From Luscinia megarhynchos (lineage: Eukaryota; Chordata; Aves; Passeriformes; Turdidae): a stretch of 64,000 bases of DNA. Position numbers and translations under genes: made by a program. The DNA lies in contig CM067584.1 in NCBI GenBank assembly GCA_034336665.1, forward strand, positions 2,604,001-2,668,000, in the 5' to 3' direction. The notes under the pieces were generated by a model. It had not been told where the DNA came from. It saw only the letters and a list, made by a program, of their open reading frames with translations, and made no database searches. Of this stretch, positions 58,699 through 64,000 are shown piece after piece (within the stretch, counting starts at the first letter, position 1; every line of letters starts with the position of its first letter).

Positions 58699-58784
58699 AC
58701 CGTGACAGCCCCGAGCCATGTCCTTCACCGAGAGCAGCAGCAGCAGCGACAGCCGCGATGAGGGACCCGTGTCCATCTTTTGGG
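58699..58784 (+). CDS. NPM2: NPM2 exon carrying the start codon
   Basis: It begins after CCCCGCAG with 19 untranslated bases, then ATG at 58718. It encodes [20 protein letters not shown] and FW plus G, then GTGAGT. The serine run is encoded by AGC repeats. Confidence 0.93.
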
Positions 58785-60937
58785 GTGAGTGTAGCGACCC
58801 TCGCAGCGCCCCCCCAAAAATCTCTGGGGTGTCCCCCCCGCTCGGGACCCCCCCCGGCACGGCTCTGTCCCCTCGTGTCCCCGCAGGGTGCGAGCTGAGC
58901 AGCGCCAAGAGCTCCTACACCTTCCACGTGCCCGAGGACTGGAACTGCGAGCAGCAGCTGGTGCTGCGCACGGTGCGTCACCCCAAAAACCCCAAAAAAC
59001 CCCCCAAAAAACCCCTAAAAAATACCCAAAACCCGGAGGGTTGCGAGGAGGGATTTCTTCTTCCCGCTGCCTGGGATTAATTCCAGGATTAATTAATTAG
59101 CGGGGATGTGGGAGAGATTGTGGCAGGCAGGGAGGGGATGATTTTGTCCCTTAGCCCCCCCAAATTCTTGGTGGTTTTGGGGGTTTTAGGGGGATTTTCT
59201 CGCGCTTTTTGGGGATGAATTCCTCCCCATGGCTGAGCAGGGATTGCGCTCACCCCTGTGCCCCCCAAAAATCCCTGAGAATCCCAAAAATCCCTGAGAA
59301 TCCCCAAAAACCCCTGGAGATCCTGACTTTTCTCCTCCATCCCTCAGCGAGGTGACCCCAGCGTGGAACAGGGGGATACCCCAAACACCAAAAAAAAAAA
59401 AAAAAAAAAATTAAAAAATTCCCTGCGTGAGGAGTCCCCGGATTTTGTGACGCTCCTGATTCCCGATTTATTTCCAGATCTGCCTGGGAGAGACGGCCCA
59501 TGACGAATTCCACGTGGTGGAGGTGGCGACCGGCGACGGCCGCACGCCGGTGCCGCTGGCCACGCTGAAACCCTCGGTGCTGCCCACGGTGAGGGGTCTG
59601 GGGGCGCGGGGGTCCCGGGGGGAGGTCTGGGGGTCCCGGGGGGCTTCCAGGAATTGTTTCCGTCCCGATTTTCCAGGCCACGCTGGCCGGGATTGAGCTG
59701 AACCCGCCGGTGACTTTCCGCCTGCGAGCCGGCTCGGGGCCCGTCTATGTCAGCGGGCAGCACGTGTCCCGTGAGTTTCGGGGTGTCCCGTGAGTTTCGG
59801 GGTGTCCCCCCCACATCCCGGGGTGTCCCGTGAGTTTCGGGGTGTCCCCTCCTCGTGTCCCGTGAGTTTCGGGGTGTCTCCCCGCGTGTCTCGTGAGTTT
59901 CGGGGTCCCCCATCCTCCGTGTCCCCCTGAGTTTCGGGGTGTCCCCCACATCCCGGGGTGTCCCGTGAGTTTCGGGGTGTCTTCCCTAGTGTCCCGCGAG
60001 TTTCGGGGGTCCCCCTTTCCCCCCTGCGTGTCCCGCGAGTTTCGGGGTGTCCCGCGAGTTTCGGGGTATCCCCGCGTGTCCCGCGAGTTTCGGGGTGTCC
60101 TCTCCTCGTGTCCCGCGAGTTTCGGGGTCCCCCTTTCCCCCCCTCCTCGTGTCCCGCGAGTTTCGGGGTGTCCCCCTCCATCCCCGCGTGTCCCGTAAAT
60201 TTCGGGGTCCCTCCATCCCCGCGTGTCCCGCGAGTTTCGGGGTGTCCCCTCCTCGTGTCCCGTGGGTTTCGGGGTCCCCCTCCCCACATCCCCGCGTGTC
60301 CCCCGCGTTTCGGGGTGTCCCCCGCGTTTCGGGGTGTCCCCCGCGTTTCGGGGTGTCCCCCGCGTTTCGGGGTGTCCCCCGCGTTTCGGGGTCCCCGCCC
60401 CCAGCCAGCCTCTCCCGCAGTGATGCTCCTGAGCTCGGATGAGGAGGATGAGGACGAAGAGGAAGAAATGGAGGAGCCCCCCAAGAAACCCCCCAGGGGC
60501 GCCCAGAGGAGCAGCACCGCCAGGGTCAGCGCCTCTTTTGGGGTCCCGGCACCCCAAAATCCTCCCTGTTCCCGGGATGAGCCGTGACCTTCATCCCTGG
60601 GGGAGGAAGAGTCGCCATCATCTCCCTCCCTCTCTCTCCCGCAGGGAAGGAAGCAGCAGAAGGAGGATGAGCTGTGAGTACGGGAATCCCGGGGCGGGGG
60701 GCACCCCAAAACCCCCGCACCCCAAAATCCCAACCCCCTTTTCTCCACAGCAGGAGAACCCTCGGCCCCAAGGCCCCCGCTCCCAGCAAGGTAGGAGATT
60801 TTGGGGGGCACCCCCAGATCCCGCCAGGCTCCCCTAAAAAACGGGGGAGCAACGCGGATTTTGGGGTTCAGCGCCCCTCGCTGTCCCTGCAGGGCCGCGG
60901 GGCCGGGCGGGGCAGGAAAGCCGCGCCCAAAAAGTGA
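58718..60937 (+). CDS. NPM2: Nucleoplasmin-2, eight coding exons, 191 aa
   Basis: NPM2 is a pentameric acidic histone chaperone of oocyte nuclei that decondenses sperm chromatin and stores histones. Coding exons are 58718-58784, 58887-58972, 59478-59588, 59677-59770, 60421-60524, 60645-60673, 60751-60790 and 60893-60937; they join in frame to a TGA at 60935-60937. The beta-sandwich core runs from about residue 18 ([17 protein letters not shown]) to 120 ([19 protein letters not shown]), including the family motif [20 protein letters not shown] short acidic tract follows, [13 protein letters not shown], much shorter than in human NPM2. The tail is basic, ending [14 protein letters not shown], a plausible nuclear localisation signal. 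It sits beside XPO7 as in human. It is head-to-head with PBDC1, 1.8 kb from start codon to start codon. Confidence 0.95.
58887..58972 (+). CDS. NPM2: NPM2 second coding exon
   Basis: CCCCGCAG precedes it and GTGCGT follows; 86 bases. It encodes [20 protein letters not shown] and EQQLVLRT, strands of the nucleoplasmin core. Confidence 0.95.
59478..59588 (+). CDS. NPM2: NPM2 third coding exon
   Basis: TTTCCAG precedes it and GTGAGG follows; 111 bases, phase 0 to 0. It encodes [20 protein letters not shown] and [17 protein letters not shown]. Confidence 0.96.
59677..59770 (+). CDS. NPM2: NPM2 fourth coding exon
   Basis: TTTTCCAG precedes it and GTGAGT follows; 94 bases. It encodes [20 protein letters not shown] and [11 protein letters not shown] plus C. 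Its GTGTCCC|GTGAGT end is the seed of the intron repeat downstream. Confidence 0.95.
59771..60410 (+). repeat. NPM2 intron array built from the exon donor, CGTGTCCCGTGAGTTTCGGGG unit
   Basis: About 20 units. Early units keep GTGAGT after TCCC or TCTC (59790, 59830, 59862, 59893, 59965). From about 59,993 most units read TCCCGCGAGTTTCGG, in which the donor GT has become GC. The final units are CCCCGCGTTTCGGGGTGTC. Long frames on both strands are artefacts. Confidence 0.95.
60421..60524 (+). CDS. NPM2: NPM2 fifth coding exon (acidic tract)
   Basis: TCTCCCGCAG precedes it and GTCAGC follows; 104 bases. It encodes [20 protein letters not shown] then [15 protein letters not shown]. It includes the only acidic tract seen. 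Confidence 0.94.
60645..60937 (+). CDS. NPM2: NPM2 last three coding exons (basic tail)
   Basis: 60645-60673 encodes GRKQQKEDE plus CT, then GTGAGT. 60751-60790 encodes [13 protein letters not shown], then GTAGGA. 60893-60937 encodes [14 protein letters not shown] and the stop. Each is bounded by CAG and GT. The 29- and 40-base exons are unusually small. The translation is clean and basic. Confidence 0.9.
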
Positions 60938-61140
60938 CGGAATCCCATCGGAGCGCGGCCAGGTGAGGAGCGGGGTGGGGAATTTTCGGGGCTGATCACC
61001 CCGAAATCCCCAAGGGTAAAAAAACAAAAATCCTTTTTCTCCTTCCCTCGCAGGCACCGAGACGCCCGGAGGCAGCAGGAGCTGCTGCCCGTGGTGGGGT
61101 CGATCCCAAATCCCAAATAAATTCACATTAAATTCACATA
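60938..61140 (+). other. NPM2: NPM2 3' UTR, spliced, with poly(A) signal
   Basis: The untranslated part of the stop exon appears to end at 60962 before GTGAGG, and a further exon begins at 61054 after CCCTCGCAG. AATAAA lies at 61116-61121 (CCCAAATAAATTCAC), next to a short ATTCACATTAAATTCAC repeat that ends at about 61190. Confidence 0.65.
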
Positions 61141-61229
61141 AATTCACATTAAATTCCCATAAATTCACATTAAATTCACATAAATTCACTTTTTGGCACT
61201 CCTGGTTCCCGGTGCTGCTGCGGGGCCCC

Positions 61230-62260
61230 CCTGGATTTGGGGGGGGCCGTTCCTTAGAGGTTTTTTGGGGATGCTCAGGAGGATTTTGGGATCTCTGGGT
61301 TCATTTTTAGGGTCTCCAGTTTCGTTTTTTGGGTCCCCATCCGGATTTTGGGGTGCCCAGGACGGGGGAGACCTGGATGCTCCCAGGATTGTGGGGGATT
61401 ATTTTTTTTTTTTTTTAAGGGTTCCTAAGGGATGTTTTGGGATATTTTGGGGTGGGTTCAGAATTATTTGAGAGGGTTCTGTACCATTTTTTGAGACCTC
61501 TATGTTCATTTTGGGGTCTCCAGGTTCGTTTTTGGGGGTTCCCATCCCGATTTTGGGGTGCCCAGGAGGCGGGGAGACCTGGATGCTCCAGGGTGGTTTT
61601 TTTAAAGGGTTCCTTCGGGATGATTTGGGATATTTTGGGGTGGGTTCAGAATTAGAGAGGGTCCTGTGCCATTTTTTGAGATCTCTGGGTTCATTTTTGG
61701 GGGTTCCCATCCCGATTTTGGGGTGCCCGGGACGTGGGGAGACCTGGATGCTCCAAAGTGTTTTTTTTAAGGGTTCCTTAGGGATGTTTTGGGATATTTG
61801 GGGTGGGTTTGGGGTTATTTGAGAGGATTCTGTGCCATTTTTGAGACCTCTATGTTCATTTTTGGGATCTCCAGGTTCGTTTTTGGGTTCCCATCCGGAT
61901 TTTGGGGTGCCCAGGAGGCGGGGAGACCTGGATGCTCCAGGGTGGTTTTTAAAGGGTTCCTTCCGGGATGATTTGGGATATTTTGGGGTGGGTTCAGAAT
62001 TATTTGAGAGGGTTCTGTGCCATTTTTTGAGATCTCTGGGTTCATTTTTGGGGGTTCCCATTCGGATTTTGGGGTGCCCGGGACGTGGGGAGACCTGGAT
62101 GCTCCAGAGTTTTTTTTAGGGGTTCCTTAGGGATGTTTTGGGGTATTTGGGGTGGGTTCAGAGTTATTTGGGAGGATTCTGTACCATTTTTGAGACTTCT
62201 ATGTTCGTTTTTGGGGGTTCCTGTGGGTCGCTGTGAAAATGGGCAGGGGGGGCAAAGGGG
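61230..62260. repeat. Array downstream of NPM2, composite unit in short and long forms
   Basis: About five copies of a unit containing CGTTTTTGGGGGTTCCCATC, GATTTTGGGGTGCCCAGGA, GGGGAGACCTGGATGCTCC and GTTCCTTAGGGATGTTTTGGG. Unit variants with and without TATTTGAGAGGGTTC alternate. Confidence 0.9.
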
Positions 62261-62439
62261 GGATTAGGTTTAAGAACTGGGACTGAACTGGGACTGACCC
62301 GGGGCTGTCCTGGGGTGATCCCCGGGCCAGTCCCGGCCCCCAGCCCCGCGGTTTTCCCCGTTTTTGTTAAAAATGGTTTGGGTTTGAAACGCGGGCAGTG
62401 GTGGGATCTGAGTCCTGGGCTGGCCAGGACCCCGACTCA

Positions 62440-62950
62440 GCTCAGGGATGGTCAGTGGGTCCTGGGGTGTCCTGGGGCATCAGGGCCATTGTCCCTCCTT
62501 CCAGAGATGGTCAGTGGGTCCTGGGGTGTCCTGGGGTGTCCAGTGCCATTGTCCCTCCTTCCAGAGATGGTCAGTGGGTCCTGGGGTGTGCAGTGCCATT
62601 GTCCCTCCTTCCAGAGATGGTCAGTGGGTCCTGGGGTGTGCAGTGCCATTGTCCCCCCTTTCAGAGATGGTCAGTGGGTCCTGGGGTGTCCTGGGGTGTC
62701 CAGTGCCATTGTCCCTCCTTCCAGAGATGGTCAGTGGGTCCTGGGGTGTCCTGGGGTGTCCAGTGCCATTGTCCCTCCTTCCAGAGATGGTCAGTGAGTC
62801 CTGGGGTGTCCTGGGGTGTCCAGTGCCATTGTCCCTCCTTCCAGAGATGGTCAGTGGGTCCTGGGGTGTCCAGTGCCATTGTCCCCTCCTTCCAGAGATG
62901 GTCAGTGAGTCCTGGGGTGTCCTGGGGCATCAGGACCAATGTCCACTTCC
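62440..62950. repeat. 60 bp tandem array
   Basis: Units of CAGAGATGGTCAGTGGGTCC, TGGGGTGTCC and AGTGCCATTGTCCCTCCTTC, about nine copies, some with TGGGGTGTCC doubled. Nothing coding is supported. Confidence 0.93.
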
Positions 62951-63189
62951 CTCAGTGGAGTCCTGAATGCTGCGGTGTCCAGGGCCCCGATTCATCTCAA
63001 GGATGGCCAGGGCTCTCCCGGGTCACCCAGGGCATTTCTCGCCTCCTTTCAGAGACGGTCACAGATCCTGAATCCCTGGAGCATCCCGGTCCTGCCCCCT
63101 CCAGCCCCCTGGGAGGCCAAGGGATGCTCCTGCCCCCCCCCATCCCTCAGTGAATCCCGAGGTTTGTTCTGCACTCCCTCCATCCCCCT

Positions 63190-63720
63190 GTGAGGCCGAA
63201 GGACGCTGCTTCACACCCTCCATCCCCTGAGCCCAGAGGATGCTCCTGCACTCCCTCCATCCATCTCTGAATCCTGAGGATTTTTCTGCATTTCCTCCAT
63301 CCATCCCTGGATCCTGAGGATGCTCCTGCATTTCCTCCATCCCTCTGTGTGTCCAGGGGATGCTCCTGCATTTCCTCCATTCCTGAATCCTGAGGATTGT
63401 TCTGCATTCCCTCCATCCATCTCTGAATCCAGAGGATGCTCCTGCATTTCCTCCATCCCTCTGTGTGTCCAGGGGATGCTCCTGCATTTCCTCCATTCCT
63501 GAATCCTGAGGATTGTTCTGCATTCCCTCCATCCATCCCTGAATCCTGAGGATTGTTCTGCATTCCCTCCACCCATCTCTGAATCCAGAGGATGCTCCTG
63601 CACTCCCTCCACCCCTCTGTGTGTCCAGGGGATGCTCCTGCATTTCCTCCATCCCTGAATCCCGAGGATGCTCCTGCGTTCCCTCCACCCCTCTCTGAAT
63701 CCCGAGCCTTTTCCTGCCCC
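63190..63720. repeat. About 38-50 bp tandem array
   Basis: Units of TGAATCCTGAGGATGCTCCTGC and ATTTCCTCCATCCATCC, about twelve copies, with a variant module TCTGTGTGTCCAGGGGATGC recurring three times. Confidence 0.9.
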
Positions 63721-63845
63721 CCTGCACCCCTGGCCGAGTCCCTCCGCCGCTCCTGCCGTCCCTCCGCCCCTCGGTGGCTCCCGGCGCTGCCGGGGCCGCT
63801 CCCGCGCACCCCCCGAGCTCCATCCCGGGGCTGCGGAGGGAGGCG

Positions 63846-63859
63846 GTCGCTGTGGCAAC
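63846..63859 (+). promoter_or_regulatory. RFX X-box-like motif
   Basis: GTCGCTGTGGCAAC fits the RFX X-box (GTNRCC, spacer, RGYAAC) with one mismatch. It lies in a CpG-rich segment about 90 bases before a possible start codon. It would suggest a ciliary or MHC-type RFX target but is a motif match only. Confidence 0.4.
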
Positions 63860-63936
63860 GCGCGTGCGGCGCGGGGAGGGGACGCTGGGCTCGGGGATGG
63901 CTCCCGGCGGACGCGCAGCGCTGCCCGCGGCGGGCC

Positions 63937-63952
63937 ATGGGCTCCCCTGAAG
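63937..63952 (+). CDS. Possible first coding exon of an unidentified + strand gene
   Basis: ATG in the good context GCGGGCCATGG encodes MGSPE plus one base and is followed by GTAGGG, a plausible donor. The upstream 150 bases are CpG-rich, as in a promoter. Too little is present to name it. The window ends 48 bases later. Confidence 0.3.
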
Positions 63953-64000
63953 GTAGGGCTGCACCCCCAAAACCCCCCAGGCCCCCCCAGCGCCGCCCGG

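Noticed and set aside
63059..63970. Minus-strand frame of about 300 codons near the window end
   Set aside because: It is mostly a translation of the TCCTCCATCCATCCCTGAATCC array; only the first 90 codons are non-repetitive and they cover the CpG-rich segment.

Overview
The window is vertebrate nuclear DNA, almost certainly from a bird and probably from a GC-rich, repeat-laden small chromosome. The evidence is three recognisable vertebrate genes with short exons and canonical GT-AG junctions, CpG-rich promoters, CR1-type LINE fragments in an XPO7 intron, and no bacterial-style gene packing. The species cannot be named from the sequence.

Layout. (1) XPO7 (exportin-7, + strand) fills 1 to about 49,705. 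Exon 1 (a few N-terminal residues) lies upstream of the window. Exons 2 to 28 were placed base by base from 2250 to the stop at 47156, followed by a 2.5 kb 3' UTR and an AATAAA at 49682. Two introns look U12-type: AT-AC after exon 16 and GT-AG after exon 20. Exon 5 has twin donors that predict two isoforms differing by nine residues. Exon 7 carries one extra base near its start. (2) PBDC1 (- strand) runs from about 56,925 down to 50,440, tail-to-tail with XPO7. Its conserved core is intact, but its 5' coding part does not join in one frame, and its C-terminus is a short coding repeat instead of the long charged tail I recall for the human protein. (3) NPM2 (nucleoplasmin-2, + strand, 58718-60937, 191 aa) is complete and head-to-head with PBDC1. 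XPO7 next to NPM2 matches the human 8p21 order; PBDC1 is X-linked in human, so its place between them is notable. (4) 61,190-64,000 holds three tandem arrays and a CpG-rich segment with an RFX X-box-like motif and a possible first coding exon of a further + strand gene.

The dominant and most unusual property is the intergenic and intronic DNA. Nearly every intron is filled by its own tandem repeat, with units from 6 to about 240 bp. In at least ten places the repeat unit has swallowed an exon edge, so the intron carries serial near-perfect copies of the splice site plus the adjoining 10-62 exon bases: acceptors of XPO7 exons 2, 11, 13, 19 and 25; donors of exons 2, 4, 12, 21, 23 and 27; and the donor of the fourth NPM2 coding exon. 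Copies of acceptors lie upstream of the true exon and copies of donors lie downstream. The exception is exon 11, which is embedded within its array. This decoy splice-site architecture is the best candidate in the window for something not previously described.

Functionally, XPO7 is a RanGTP-dependent transport receptor and NPM2 an acidic histone chaperone of the oocyte. PBDC1 has no firmly known function. Nothing in the sequence links the three beyond adjacency.
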